Assembly: GCA_000469685.2 (NCBI GenBank)
Contig: LS997565.1
Span: 48,480,336-48,544,335, forward strand
Reading direction: 5' to 3'
Length of the DNA: 64,000 nt
DNA from: Haemonchus contortus
Lineage: Eukaryota; Nematoda; Chromadorea; Rhabditida; Trichostrongylidae
Shown here: piece by piece, positions 14,064 through 27,391 of the stretch
Numbering within the stretch: position 1 is the first letter of the stretch
Layout: each line of letters starts with the position of its first letter
The notes under the pieces: model-generated
The model's input: the letters and a program-made list of their open reading frames with translations, nothing else
Database searches by the model: none
What the model was told of the DNA's origin: nothing
Made by a program: the position numbers and the translations under genes

Positions 14064-15615
14064 AAGCAGTAAACTCTGGGGCTTGGAGGTATCCGGGCAG
14101 GAAGTTGTGGTCCAAAGAGCAGGACATATCCATGGAGGCACAATACAAAGACCAATAGTGACGTGTGGTGATTCCCAAAATCAATCGGGGTCATCCCAAG
14201 GTAGACCGGTCATTAAATAGAAATTGACGATCGGCATAATACGAGGTAGTGAGGTAGGAATGAGGGTAGAAGAGGCAGACCCCGAAAGGTCGTATGGATG
14301 TTTACAGGGATGGTATAGACGCCTGTAGACTTCAAAGAAACCATGGTTTTCAAAGTCAACAGTGCCCGTGAAACTTCTAGAGGGCAGACAGAAAGGACAG
14401 AAAGTGCAAGAAGAGGGTTAAGGATGACTGAGAGGTGACAAGTCGGATAGAAACTCAGACGGCTGGCTGGACGAGCGTCAATGGAGCATGCATGAAGGAC
14501 TAGCTTTTTACCGGATTTATGCCTTGGCGACAAAGTAACCATGGCACATTATGAGATCGATACCTGGGAAAGTTTTTCAAAGGTGGCAACTTGTTGCCAG
14601 ATGATAGGCACTGCCCATAATGGGCATATATGATGGACAGAATCGATGGCATGGCATGTAGATGGCTTAGCATTCATTCTATAAAAAGGTTAGCATGGAT
14701 ACGACCAAAGGCTGCGGCAATTCCCAGTAAGTCTCAGTTCCGTCCTTGACTATCCCTCTACTCCAGTGTTCCTAATGGGATTTGTGCAGTGTGCGGCAAT
14801 GAGTTACTTGGGAATTCCCAAGTGTATATCTTCTCGAAACTATAACAGACGACTAAGAACAACTACAGACATGGGGATCTAGAAAGACCAGAAAAAATCT
14901 TCCACAATGATACGATCGAAAAAGTAAGGAAACGGCGTTAAAAACAGCCAACTGACCGCCCCTACTGACAGAAAAATAGTTGGAGTGAGATCGGGAAAAC
15001 TTCAAATACCTTCAAATATTTACACAGGTGGAGAGAAGAGTGCGATGAGGGCGATCCTGTGATAGAATGTGGTAATTATCCTTGACCTCTTCAGATTCAC
15101 TCAGGCTATACAATAGGAGGTTTTGTACCAACCCGTCACGACTATCCCGTCGTCCGCCATTCATTATTTGTTTTGTGTAGAGGAAATTATAAAATAAAAC
15201 GTCATGAGCATTTCGGAATTGAAAGAAATCGGAACTTGAAAAAATAGAGCGAACGGGGTCAAGGGCCAACATTTTAAATTGGAGCTGTGCAGTTTGCAAA
15301 CCGTCTTTTAATGTGGGCAGCTGGCTGAAATTGTGACCCTTCAGTATAGCCCATGTTACAGGTAAGCATAGTACTAACCCATCGACTCAGGATGAATAAA
15401 GTACACGGTTTTTTGCACAGAGGTATGAAATTGTGGAGTACGGTAATATTCCAAGTTGCGCCATGTTTGAGATAAATACCGTACCAGGTTTGGTTGCTTG
15501 GACTGAAGGGCGAACGCTATCGGCTAATCAACTGTTTACAGTAATATCCCCCACCACTGTTCTCGAGGAGTAGAGCAATTTTTTCGATGTTTACCAGTAT
15601 GGGTACAGCTCATGG

Positions 15616-15860
15616 AAGGGCAGAGGTGGTGTAGTGGCAAGTGGCGCACTATCACACGCGCATCACACGATCACGGACTTGAAGCTTGATCAATATCCGC
15701 CTAATCCAATCGTGCACTCCATTCGTCTAGGGTCGCTTAAGTGGTACCAGATTCGTCTGGGAGGTTAAAGGAAGTGGCTTGAACATCGGCATGTCAAGTC
15801 ATAGTATAAGCCGCATACTCATCCGATATTCCACCGGGGTGTGCATACCTCAGATGAGAT
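15616..15860 (+). repeat. tRNA-derived SINE-like repeat, copy 2
   Basis: The head carries a pol III A-box-like GGTGGTGTAGTGGCAAGTGG. A degenerate B box near 15675-15695 and the conserved phrase CAATATCCGCC follow. The body then shows GGTACCAGATTCGTCTGGGA and a block with paired GTCATAGTATA, as in the copy at 26895. This copy is in plus orientation and reaches to about 15860. The pol III boxes and block order are seen in the sequence; the SINE assignment is inferred. Confidence 0.55.
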
Positions 15861-17799
15861 TATTTACCTCCCCAAAACTTCAGTCGTTTGATCCTTTACC
15901 GTCAGTAGAGATCCTCATCTTCTAAAAATTTCTGCGGAATCTTCTAGTAGAATCCACGAATACAGTGTGTTTATGGTTACTATGACACTATTCCATCGGC
16001 AAAGACGCGATTCCACGTTGGACATTACTACCGATTTTTTTCTCTTCGAAATGACCCGGTTACTCAAGTACCACTTGAGATTTCAATGACCAATGAATCC
16101 TAATTTGGCTCATACAACGACATATGAGGTCAGTCGACGAACGGGACACGATTTTTATCTCAAAGAATGTTGAAAATTCCGATATGCAGTGCCCGGCCGA
16201 GAATATCCGGTAGACCAGACCCCGAGAGAGTTCGGAACCTCAGCCACCTACTGGGTGGACAAGAACAATGGAGTATCCGGGAGGATACTTCCTAATCGAT
16301 AATGTTAAGGTTTTTTTCAAGCAAAAGGTGATCAACTGACGTAAACAATTGCAAATAAAGACCGATTTTAAAAAGCATAATATAATCAGAAACTCATTTG
16401 CAGTCAGACCAACTTATGAAAAAGAAGAGGTGAAATATTGAAGATCCATGACTAAAAATCATATTTCAGCCTCAGCAGTCAGTAAATATTGGCTGAAGAT
16501 GAGTCAGAAGACGTTTTCAATAGTTTGGAACTCAGTACAAAAACTTCTGAACGAACTGGTTGTTCGGAGACTTGGATCTAACGTTTTTGTGGTTTCGACT
16601 TGCCTCATATCTTGTACAAACATCTCTTCTACAGTTCGCATAAGTAAGTTCACCGAGTTAGCGATGACAATCGGAAAGGAAGAAAAAAAGAACACGGCCG
16701 GAGAATAATAAGGTCTCACCTTCTCTATTTGTGGACGGTTTGGTGGTAGTTTACCATTCCGACGATTACGTTATGTCAATAAAAATGGTCAGCTGAACCT
16801 TTATTTACGGCCTTAGATCAGGCCGTAAACAAATCGGAAAACAGGAGGTTACCGATGGGTTCTCCGAACCGAACAGCAAAGTAACTAGCATCACGAAATT
16901 AGGATGGATCTGAATCCGTGGAGAAACCAATTTGCTTCATTCATCAAACTAGTATTTGAGCTGGTACAGTTAATGATGTAGGGAGAGCCTCATGCTCGTG
17001 CTCCCAAGACATTTCGCCTATCCTTCACACTATACACACCTCACCCCATGCTATCATCACACACTCTGGTAGCTCATGTAATCTTTACCCAGACGCACAG
17101 CTCTTGCCGACATCCAAACGTGGAGTAGTGGACGAAGACGGAGTTCTAGCGAAACGTTGGGCTTTACGACTGTTCAGTGCGACGCTTGCGTAACCCTCCC
17201 GTTCTGGATGACCGAATGACATGACCGACCTAGACTAATTGTAAGAAACTAGCCACATTCGGCAGGGTCTTCAGCCACTACACCACCAGCCCGAACTTCT
17301 GTTAAACAGGTAGCCTAGATATGATTCCGGTGTAAGGTTTAGATCGAAGCTTTTCTTCTAGGATTTGGACAAGTCTAAAGAAGTTTATTGTGAATGTGTT
17401 TATTTTTCTCTGAGCCTAATCCTCTTAGTACTGACTGAGTTTGATATATTGAGCAAATATTTACAGTGATATTTACACCCGATTAAGCCCGATGCTCACG
17501 GAACATCTTCGAAAGGTGTACAAGAGAGAAGGTCGTTCAAAAACGTAACAACCATTAGAAAAGCATACAAGCCACCTCACTAGTGTCAATCTGGCGTAGT
17601 TAGCATGTATTATAACGAGGCATCAAAGATTTATAGATAGCGAACTTAGATATGAGAATCTACTAGTTGCACAGGCATACCTCATTAAAGGGCCGTCTCA
17701 GAGTCTGGTTGCTAACTGAATAAATGATAAAGATGAAAGTGCTTTTACATAATATGAGTAAGGATGAAATTAAAAATAATAGAAAGGGTAAATTTCCGG
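15861..17799. other. Intergenic, no supported gene
   Basis: I see no supported exon. Open frames overlap on both strands at about 16448-16719 without splice or family support. A GC-rich block at about 17000-17300 resembles dispersed repeat DNA, but I cannot name it. Confidence 0.4.
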
Positions 17800-18078
17800 G
17801 CGTCGACCAGCCTTGTTTGAGGGATGCGCCCTGCATTTGACTTAGATTTAGAATCGTAGTGGCGTATTGAATGCGTATGTGCCATATACGATGACTTCCG
17901 GTGGCCAGTCGATGTACAGGTCTGTGCTTTCATCCTCCCATACGAGTCTGATACCAACTATGCAATGACCCCGGAGAGATGGAAGGCTTAGTTTGCTTAG
18001 GCGGATATTGATTCGGGATTCGAACCCAAGACCATGCGTGAATGATAGCGCGCTACTTGTCATTACACCAACTCCTCA
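17800..18078 (-). repeat. tRNA-derived SINE-like repeat, copy 3 (best preserved)
   Basis: On the minus strand this starts near 18078 with GTTGGTGTAATGACAAGTAG (A-box region). A textbook pol III B box follows, GGTTCGAATCC, at about 18014-18026. Next come CAATATCCGCC, CTTCCATCTCTCCGGGGTC, a GGTATCAGACTCGTATGGG block, a GGATGAAAGCAC block, and a 3' part ending around GGCGCATCCC. The length is about 280 bases. It is the clearest tRNA head in the window and serves as the reference for the other copies. Confidence 0.65.
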
Positions 18079-18464
18079 TTTAATTACTTCTTATGTTTTC
18101 ATAACGGTGAGAATAACGATATAGCCAATGATGATGATGGCATAAATAGTAGTCGCAAACGTAATAATAGATCAACGTAAGAACTTTGAACTCTTTTCAT
18201 AAAAAAAAGTTCCTAGAGGCTAAATGTATAATGGCATAGCTCAAAAAAATTATGACGTTATTTATGAGCATTCCTCGCTAAGTATTGGTGAGGTGGACGA
18301 GTATGTATGTATGTATGGACGATAACTGGCAACTAGCTGTATACTAGAATGTGATTTATGTTCTTGAACAGGTTTGACAGAGACTGCTATTACAGTAAAA
18401 CCAGGAATTATGATCACATAGGAATGTCTGTGGCAGGAAAGAAAGTGAACAGAAGGCTGAAGGA

Positions 18465-21019
18465 ATGCCGAGCACAAGGCCAAGGACCAAGAAGAAACAG
18501 CAAAATCAAAACTTTGGTACAAATCAAATCCTTACTGTACAATCACTACTGATTGTATGCCTCGCAGGACTAATGTCCCTATCGTTACCCGACTACCATG
18601 TATTTAATATTTTACGACATTTTACGACAATTAAGAGCATGAAGCAATGGTAGAATTACGATGTAGTTTGATTTTCTAGGTGAAAGAAGACGTAAATTAG
18701 AAAAAACTAAAAATGATTGATTGGACTGGGTAGTCGGCCAAGAAACTTCCTAAAAGTTTATAATTAGTGAGGAGGTGCTTAAAAAAGCGCTTGACAGTTA
18801 AAGCCTACCATGATTTAGGATTTCCTACAATCACCAATTGGTACAACCATTTACTAATCACTCTGACACGAGTTCCACCTCTCGAAATACGACTTGTATA
18901 GCATGCTACTACACATACGAGCTGGACTTTGGTGCTTACGTAAAGACTGGAATCAATTTCACCTTCGAATTGGGCTCACCTCAGATGTTACCTAAACATC
19001 AACTAGCCTGGAGGATCACTTACTCCTACAACTCTGAGGTGACGTACACCAGTACAGTATCCCTATCAATTTGGCGAGTATAATGCGTTGGTATGAGAAA
19101 CCTCTTACAGGCCTCTTACTGTGTTGATTATTCCTTCTTTTTCACCTTTTGATATTTCTGCTATCCAATATCCCCATTTAATCACTATTCCGCAAACCAT
19201 TACTTTTATTATTCCATGGACGAAGCATTTATTGTAAACCTCAGACGTTGCTCAAACCTTGCCAGCTATTTTTATTACCCTGCACTATTACAACCACTCT
19301 GGTTTGGAGGTTACTGTACTCTAAAGCAATTATGGAAGCCAAATTGATACATTTCAATGTGTACACCTCTATTATTTCAGGTGGAAGGCTGGCGTGTGAC
19401 GAGCTGCAGGTGGCACGAATGTCCTCAAACATCTCATTTTTCACCTGCATATTTTGGAAAACATCCACTACTTGCAGCAGGGGTAAACGTGCGATGGGCC
19501 AAAACCCGAAAAAAAGATCGGTGTTTGCTTGAAAATTTTTGAGAGACTTTCATAATATGAAGTGGAAGCATTGACCGAACGGTAGAAACCTACCCGAAAA
19601 AAAATTCGAAAAAAATTTATAATTGGTCGAATTAAAACAACGAAACCCGGTTCATTAGATTATGGAACAATAAATTGAAGGTAAACATTGCTGTTTAAAT
19701 AGACAAAATAGGACGCAAGAGGAGGGTCGTATCGGGGGTCGAAAAAGTCGTAGGTGGCCGACTAATCTTGCTTCGAGGACTGGCCCGAAAGACGCCGAGG
19801 ATATCGGGGTTGGATCTTTCGAGATCGCAAGGTGTGCTGGCCACTTCAACGCCGGCGCCTACCTCTTATCGTTGCACTGGACACGCTCCATTTGTTAGAG
19901 GGGAGAAATGTGAAGCTTACAGATTGGATTGGGAAGATGCACTCTACCAACTGAGGTCGGCGCCTTCACCCGAAACCATTAACCTCTTGGAATGGCTTTT
20001 CATCCAGTAAAGCAGTATTGTGGTATTCAAAGCAGGTCGATGAGTAAAGCCTCAATTCTCAAAACCAAGGGAATAATTTGCAGCCGTACTTTGCCACAGT
20101 GTCACTGATGCATTACAATCACTGGTTGCTTATAACTTTTGCCACCATATTAAAATAGAATTTAAGTAAAAAATTGTAATAAAAATAAAAAATACAAAAA
20201 AAATTCGAATAGAAATTAACTATTCAAATACCAATAATAAAAAATTACAGGTATTCACGACTTGTTCACAGTTATTATTAATAATTACCGACTGTTTACC
20301 TCTGATTGTGATCGCTGAGAAAGCGAATAAAAATACCTGCGGGACCGACCAGCTCGACAGTTGGGTTGATTGCCTAACCTCCTACCCCCTTAACAGGCAC
20401 CAACTACCATTTGCCCAAACAGTGACAGTTTACCCAGTTTTACATCTTGAAAACAACGATTTCAATTGATTCACAAAAAACGATCAGAGGAGTACTGTAG
20501 CTAATGAAGACGGTGTTTGATCCCCATCATTGTCTACAGTACTCGCCTGAATGATACCGGTTAATGCGGATTGCTTCCCATCCCATTCATGATTCCGACG
20601 CTATGGTTTAGCCGTTACCTATTGAGCTGGATTTTGGAGTAACCCAAACAAGTGGCTACTTTGACCTGCCGGAAGACTCTTCAAGAGGTCTACTTAGTCT
20701 TTTTGCAGTTGTTTTTTTCCATCACTTCCAAGAGGCCAGTACTGAAGCAAACCTCTAACAACGATCTACAGAAGGTGGTCCACTGCTCATTCAATGGGAC
20801 CTAGTTCATTGAGATTTAGAACCGTCCTAGGTGTTTTTACTTAACGTTTGCGTTGAACTGAGACCTGAAATGCCCTGCTTCGATATAGACGAACCTGAAG
20901 CATCTTCAGATTCGAACTCTCACAAGGATCCAACTACTAGAACGTCGGCAAAAAAGCTATTCAGGCTGAGTCAAGGTCTAACAAATATATACGAAGAATC
21001 CAGGCGCTATAATCACTAA
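18465..21019 (+). CDS. Putative four-exon gene, single-pass membrane protein of unknown function
   Basis: I do not recognise the family. The proposed exons are 18465-18649, 18819-19077, 19381-19482 and 20831-21019, all in phase. They give about 244 residues, from an ATG preceded by an AACAG acceptor-like site to TAA. Donors are GTAGAA, GTATAA and GTAAAC; acceptors are GATTTAG, ATTTCAG and TCCTAG. The N-terminus is basic (RPRTKKK), followed by a hydrophobic stretch at about residues 22-40 (signal anchor, type II topology). Next comes a region with four N-x-S/T sites and scattered cysteines, then a Ser/Asp-rich C-terminal tail. The strongest evidence is that exon 1 and exon 2 join through a split TGG codon into protein-like sequence. 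The weakest part is the last exon. An open frame at 19800-20008 might be a missed exon, but it does not fit the phase. Confidence 0.35.
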
Positions 21020-24000
21020 ATATTTAGAATGGTATAAGTCACTATGTTCGATGCGCTGCTGGGCCAGTTTCTGCCTGCTAACCTCGTAAACCTGTTCGTT
21101 CAGCTGTATAACTCTGACTATGCTACATTCCAATCCACAAAGTACAACTTAACTAGTGCACGTATAAATGTTACGAGGGAGACGTTATTACGCCACGGTA
21201 ATGGCGTAAGAGTGCCTCAGTTATTCTATGAGACATTTTCGGTGTCGGCATAAATCCCGTTCGGTCGCTTCTGCTTAGGGAACACCTAGTTCAGCCACAT
21301 ACAGGTCAGCCTCCTGTTCTGCAGAAGTTCGAGCAGGCGGACCTATTGGCTTGAGAGCTGGATCGGAAACTATTTGAAGATGTCATTGGGTCCCGTTCAG
21401 GGCGATATAAGGTAAGTAAGGTACGTAAGTAGAAGTATATCCTGACCATTATTGAATCGGACGCCTCCACTGACCTATAGTTCAATTAAATTTCTCATCT
21501 AGTGTAACTCACTTCCAATGTCAACATTTTCAGAAGGAAACCAGAGCTTGGGCCGATCCTTGAAGAACTCTTTACTTTCCGGTACAACCTTTGTTAGGCT
21601 ATACTAAAGAGTAAAAAACCCTAGAATGGTGAAAGGAGGTCTGACTACTCTACGCGTGGGGAGGACCTACTGGCCTACAGTGGCTGACGACAGGGATGAA
21701 TGGAGGCGTTACTGACGCCTGATCGAGCGACGTCCAACGTAACGAAGGATGTTACAGAAGAGACTTCTGGATTATAACTCAGCATAACGATGAAAATAAT
21801 AAAAGTAAAAATAAGGGCAATACGAGGTGGGATATATTCGAGTAAAAAAAACTAGTAGCAAGGATGAATACGGAAACTGAAATCCATTCAAAAACGTTAT
21901 GGTGAAGCCGCTCGCTCTACAAATCTGCACTTCTACTCGTTAACCTTCAAATCAATAGATCAGAGATTGGGACACCCATCTTCAATTAATAGGTTAAACA
22001 GGGGTACAGCTTGGAACAAACGTCGCGCAGCGTCAATAAGGGAAGCAGGACTTTGACATATCTATTCGAATTTGAGTCCAGAACATGTGGCTCATTGCCC
22101 TATCTCACCTAAGCCACTACCCATATGGAAAACCTGGTATGGACACTGGGTTAAAAGTGATAAGTGCAGCAAAAAGTTCAGGATTTCCGACTGATCCCAT
22201 CGAGTTATAAGGTGGAAGAAAGAAGGAGTAGAGATGGCTGTAATTACTGTAATTACTACACGATACGTTGGCTCAACCCAAGTGCTAGTGAGGTTAGGAT
22301 CGAGATCATTCAAGTGTGATCGACAAGATTTCCGGTTTCATCTTCTTCATCAGATCCTGCCAGTTTTGCCGTCTTAGTGTTACTCGGTATAATAAGGAGT
22401 CGGAGGTGGCTTCAGAAAAAAGAAAGAGAGAAAGGAAAAGAGTGATGAAGAAGTGAAGAAAAAGATCGGAAATGATAAAGACGCGCATGAGCAAATCAAT
22501 AGATCAAAACAATCAATGGGCAGCTCACTGTCAGGCCCTACATATACTTAGCAGCTAATAACTTCTTCGAAGATTATTGGTCGGATTTACTAAAAGATAC
22601 CCCTCTTGTTAAAAACAGTCGAAAGAATGTCAGTCAGCATTTGAAAACACTTTCGATCCCAATAGTAAGCCTTCCTGGTTGAGAAGATTCGTAATGAGGA
22701 GGAATATCCACCTACAAGCAGTGGTCGTTCTATCAGGTAGACTGTCTTTTCCAGTCACTTTCAATGTGAAGAGAACTATCTACGAAAACCACCCAGAAAG
22801 GAGACTATTGAATGTTGTTGATTCTGAAGAATTATCCAAAACAGGGGCAAGGGAGGAGTTCCTAAAGAAATTCTAGTAATCCCTCACACATACAAACTCT
22901 TTGTATGATGTACTTGGAATGTTGAGCTAGTAAAAACCAAGGGTAACTGACTGACGACTGAGCAATTGTGAAGAAAAAAAGAATTTGAGAGATAAAAAAT
23001 AACGAAAAACAAGCGGACCCGAGCACTCAGCCTTCCTCTCGGGATTAAACTATTAATTTCAGTCAATCTGATGTTATCGAAGAAATTTCATTAAAACGTT
23101 CATCGTGAGTTGATGGGTGGGTGGGTTCTCAGGCCACTAACCACGACTCTTCGATGGGCGATAAGAATCGCGTCAGATGAAGGATGAAAGACTGTTCATG
23201 GCTCGCTAGCGATGATGATGGATGAGTTGACTTACTGAGAAATTACTTTAGAGTCTGGACGGCTAAGGTTAGCATGAGGGCTACTCCCATGATAGCACTA
23301 TGTGGAACTACCATCTACAATTGAATGATTTTAAAATAATCAGAGAGTGATCGCCCGTTTTAGCTTTGAAATCTGTTTCCGGTGAGGCAGCCCACTGATT
23401 CGCCTCTAGAACTTCTATTAAAAAGTACCGCTAGAGGTTGAACGTTGGATAGGCCATGATTCCAGACTGCAAAGCTTCTGCATCACGAGGGTAAAAGTGC
23501 TGAAGACATCCCCTACTCCAATAAAAAGAAGTGTGCCAAGTATGCCAAAAAACGAAATTTAATTGAATTGAAAAAGCTCTGAAATGCCGATGAAGAACTT
23601 TTCCGCGAAGGTCTGGTAGTGGGGAAGGCCATCAAGATAGAAAGTCTTCAGCGAATTACAAATTTCCTAAAATCCAGGGTAGGTGAGAAGTATTGATGAG
23701 AACAAAAAGGCTATTTCCGAGCCGTACCCTTCTGAGAGGAATTCCTTATTCTAATTAAACAAAAAGTATTTAAAAACATGATACATTCGGATATTTCAAA
23801 ATGCCCGCCATTCGCGTCTGCACAGCCTTTCCCCATGGGTGATCACGTAGTTGGCGGGTGCGTCCCCTTGGAAATTCCCCATAACAGACAGTTCATAGTG
23901 TAAATGTGCTGTGGGTAGCCTCCTAACTAGCCCTACTAGCTTTGGTAAGTATAAACCCTTTGTTGATCGAACGGTGTCAAAGCAATAGGCGCAGAGTTTT

Positions 24001-24448
24001 CTGAGCAAGTTCTTGATAAAACAATAATATCTTTCAGAAAAAAATTAATAACTACTATCAACCTTAAAAGTAGAAAATCAAGCTGCCCTGTAGTTCTGTG
24101 TGAAAGAATTTAAGCCTAACATGGTAGAAGATTTATTAAACCGGACGATTTTGCCAAATAGGAGCTCTATCACGAGCAGAACTGATACTTATGACTTATC
24201 ACGTCACATTGATGAAGTAGGACGTCCATACCACCGAATCCCGTGTACAGCTCTCAAATGTTTCAACTTCCTAACTAAACTAAACTAAACTGATAGTCTT
24301 AAATGCGGTCTGATAGGGATGAATCTCAGCATGTTACCAGTTAGGCTTTTAGGTCTCGACAAAGCCTAAAGTCAACCGAATAAACTTATACTCCATTCCA
24401 CAACAACCTTTGATACTCACTAGATTGGCAAGTTACGGGCGGAACATC
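21020..24448. other. Intergenic; possible retroelement debris
   Basis: There is no supported host gene. A short frame at 21044-21253 has a LPANLVNLFVQLY phrase that faintly recalls the thumb-side helix of LINE reverse transcriptases, but without catalytic motifs. A frame at 22679-22876 (66 codons) is protein-like but unrecognised. The block at 23796-24008 is GC-richer and looks like dispersed repeat DNA. Confidence 0.3.
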
Positions 24449-24510
24449 GGCCTCGGATGGGACTCGAACCCTCAGTTGTGCTGTCCTGTTGCCCTTACAC
24501 TACCGAGACC
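24449..24510 (-). repeat. tRNA-like relic (62 bases)
   Basis: On the minus strand the ends can pair as a 7-bp acceptor stem (GGTCTCG with CGAGGCC, one G-T wobble). An intact B box GGTTCGAGTCC lies at about 24460-24470. Only about 30 bases separate the 5' stem from the T arm, against about 40 in a real tRNA. The T stem has a mismatch and there is no clear anticodon arm. It is probably a tRNA-derived SINE head or a tRNA pseudogene. Confidence 0.5.
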
Positions 24511-26894
24511 CTGCCTTCCTAGCCTTTTATGGCTTTCATACCATAGCTCATCAGCACTCACACTTAGAACCTGGTTATTTATTTGTTTATTAGCTGTCCA
24601 CCTGGGTGTGCTTTGACGGAAACCACTATCACACAAGCGGGTTAGCGACAGGTTCAGCTATATTACTAGGGGAACAGGATGTCTACCAGATGTTTGAATT
24701 GTGATGCAGCCATAGGCTTAGTCAATCAATGGCATAGATATAGTCCATCACTCTGATTATAGGACGAAGATGTACGGTTTTACAAGTACTGAAATTTTGA
24801 ATTCCCTGTATTCCCTACCCCTAACCATAAATGCGAAAAGCGACAGAACAAAGAGGAAACTGGTCCGAAGTGGCAAAGAAAAGTACGAAGGAGATTGTAA
24901 TCAACGAGATGTCACACAGTGATTTTTCGAGGAACTCATTAAAAATGAAAGAAAATTCCTGGTACTATTCCTGGAAACTTCCCAAAAACGACGACGACCA
25001 GCCGAGCAAACCGGAGTGAGTTACGATTTGAAAGGCGGTTGCAAGGGAGGTGTTGTGATGCAAAGGCTACGAATCGTAAAACGACACAACGTATCACGGT
25101 CATAACGTCGACGAGCACCCCGGATCGAAACGAAAACGGTCGAGGAGGTAACGGGGAGGAGGTTCGATGAGGCACACGACGACCAACGCCGCCGTCGACT
25201 CCATCACTGGCAGCATCGCAGCAACGACGACAAAAGTGGGCCGTATGGGCGCCGTTTCAAGGCCTTATGATTATCGCTCGCGCCAACATAAATCTGCCAT
25301 TTCGACACATATCGACGGTTCGGACGTCGCGCTATCGGACAGCCTCCCGTACTCCTCCTGGAAAACTTCAAACATTGTGTCATCGAAAGGACGCCCATTG
25401 ATTCGGTAGTTCGGTTGCAAAAATCTGGAGTGAGCCTACAAATTTTCTGGTCCACAGAGGAACACTAGGGAAAGAGTTTACGACAAACATTCCCGTCGTC
25501 CTCATTCCACCCTCTAGTAGAGCTATACCTGGGAACCTGAAAAAAAGTGAATTGAAAAGGAAGCGCCAATGCCACGAGGCTACGGTTTTTTTTATCTCGA
25601 AATCGCCCGAGCTTTGGAAGGGTCTGGACAGAAATTACCTCTTTCATCACCAGTAAGCTGCAATTTCGATAGAAAACAGGTCGAAGACTTATAAATCTTT
25701 GTTTACGGCCCCGCTCTTGGAATCTCACTAAGGCAAGCCTGCCATCCATTTGAAGCCATTTCACAAGAATCAGGTCACTGAGGGACAGATGGTCTGAAGG
25801 AAAAGAGAAGGAAGTGATAGCAACATAGTCTTGATCATCAGTAGACCCCGTCAGGTCTCCGTACGGGCCAAGGACGCCTGCGAAAGCTCCTACTTCTTGA
25901 AGAGAAGGCTTGCTTCATGGTTCAAGAGAGCGGACCTCGAAGGGAGTTCCTAGTCCTGCTCTTGGTGAAAGGGGAAACCTTCGAACTGAATGTGCCTGGT
26001 CCACATTTTTGACTCAATTCCACTATGATAGTCAGTGAAGACTCGAATAGCTTTGTGTTTGATGAATGGTTGACTCGTTCGTCTCGAGAAGGCTTTTCTG
26101 GCTGCCCTTTCTACACGGCTGACTGCCTCACAATGACTGATGGCTGAATTCAGACAGGCCGTGAAGAATTGACCATGTCCCGTAGTACGGTATGCCGAAG
26201 ATTAATCTAAAGTTCGGCCATTAATGGAAGGTCAGTTGGAAATTCGTAATCCACTGTTTGAATTAGCCATATCGGCTGTCACGAGGACATATGTCGTTGT
26301 CCCCGTTCACAGAGCTCGTCGGTGCTGGCCCGTTTGGTGTCAGCGGGTGGGAGCTGCTGGGCAAACCATAAAAACCACCGCAAAATCCGGTCCGACCATC
26401 CGCCTCATTGGGTTTTTCTTCCGGGAACCCTAAGTAACGTACGTGAATCATAGATCTCAGAGTTCTGAACAAACATGTGGCAGGGTTAGGTGGATAGGTT
26501 ATGGCTCGAACGAACTATAAATGATTTCTAACTATTTCTATATCTATATAAATGTTTATTATTTATACTAATAACCTATGAAATATGTATACGGTAAAGG
26601 AATTGATAATTCTGAACCATCGAGAGTGTGAAGGACGAGTGAGACCCTCAAAAGTGTAGATCCGTCAAAGAAATGCAGTTCAATCAAGCTAAAAAGTACA
26701 TCCTACCAGCAACATCGTCCTTAGCTCGAAGGAATTCACGGAAAAAGAACCATCTGATGGGCAAGCCCCTTCTTGTTATATAGCTGTTGAAACGGGGAAA
26801 TTTCAAAATTCAACAGGAGACATCATGAGCTTCATCCGTTACAATTGTCTTTATCACTAGCTGTCACCTGTCACCACCTATGCCAACCATACCT
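24511..26894. other. Intergenic, no supported gene
   Basis: I see a (TAAAC)n-like tract just upstream at about 24270-24290. Overlapping open frames at about 24831-25455 and 26224-26472 have no recognisable domains. The relatively GC-rich block at 25160-25410 may be part of a dispersed element. Confidence 0.35.
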
Positions 26895-27090
26895 TATATC
26901 CCAACGGGACTGACAAATCGGTATCAAACTTGTCTGGGAGGATAAAAGCACTGACTTGTTCATCGGCTAACCACCGCAGTCATAGTATAATTCACAGACG
27001 TGTTCAAAACGCCTCTACGATTCTGTAAGAGGGTCGAATGCGGAGGCGCATCCCAGATACTGTACTGATTAACAGAGATGCTCCAGATAC
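26895..27090 (+). repeat. SINE-like repeat, copy 4 (body and 3' end)
   Basis: This copy lacks the tRNA head but keeps the body: GGTATCAAACTTGTCTGGGA, GGATAAAAGCACTGAC, a GTCATAGTATA block, and an end block GGAGGCGCATCCCAGATAC followed by TGATTAACAG. The same end block occurs at about 42318-42350, and a diverged form occurs in the minus-strand copy at 17800-17850. The order matches the other copies, so this is a 5'-truncated member in plus orientation. Confidence 0.5.
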
Positions 27091-27391
27091 GGGATCATCC
27101 GAATATGTCATCTTTTATCTATTGTCCACGAAAAATTCGATTTTCCTCGTATGGTATACAGCAGGCTGGCCTTTGGCAATTAGCGTTTACAGCTACAGAA
27201 GGGAATGGACCGGATCTAAGCCGCATAATCTCTGACTTGTCGAATTTAGATCTGGTCTGTGACTGAAACCATTCAGTGCAGTAATGGTAAATCGTTGCCA
27301 TTCCAATTTGCCAGACTTATCTTGAGAAACCTCACTTGTATAGATTACTTCAATCATTCATATTCACAGCTGTCTCGAAAATGTTCCATAA

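Larger units (their letters stand above)
6871..15615. other. Intergenic, no supported gene
   Basis: This is a long gene-poor stretch. The longest open frame is minus strand 9824-10336 (170 codons); it resembles no family I know and may be chance. A (TA)n tract is at about 10658-10676 and a (CA)n tract at about 14042-14063. GC-richer islands (for example 7380-7640 and 9420-9560) look like dispersed-repeat debris rather than exons, but I cannot name a family. Confidence 0.4.

Noticed and set aside
21044..21253. LINE reverse-transcriptase fragment
   Set aside because: Only one short phrase resembles an RT helix; no catalytic aspartate motif or longer frame is present.
24449..24510. Possible functional tRNA on the minus strand
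   Set aside because: The acceptor ends pair and the B box is intact, but the interval is about ten bases too short, the T stem has a mismatch and there is no anticodon arm.
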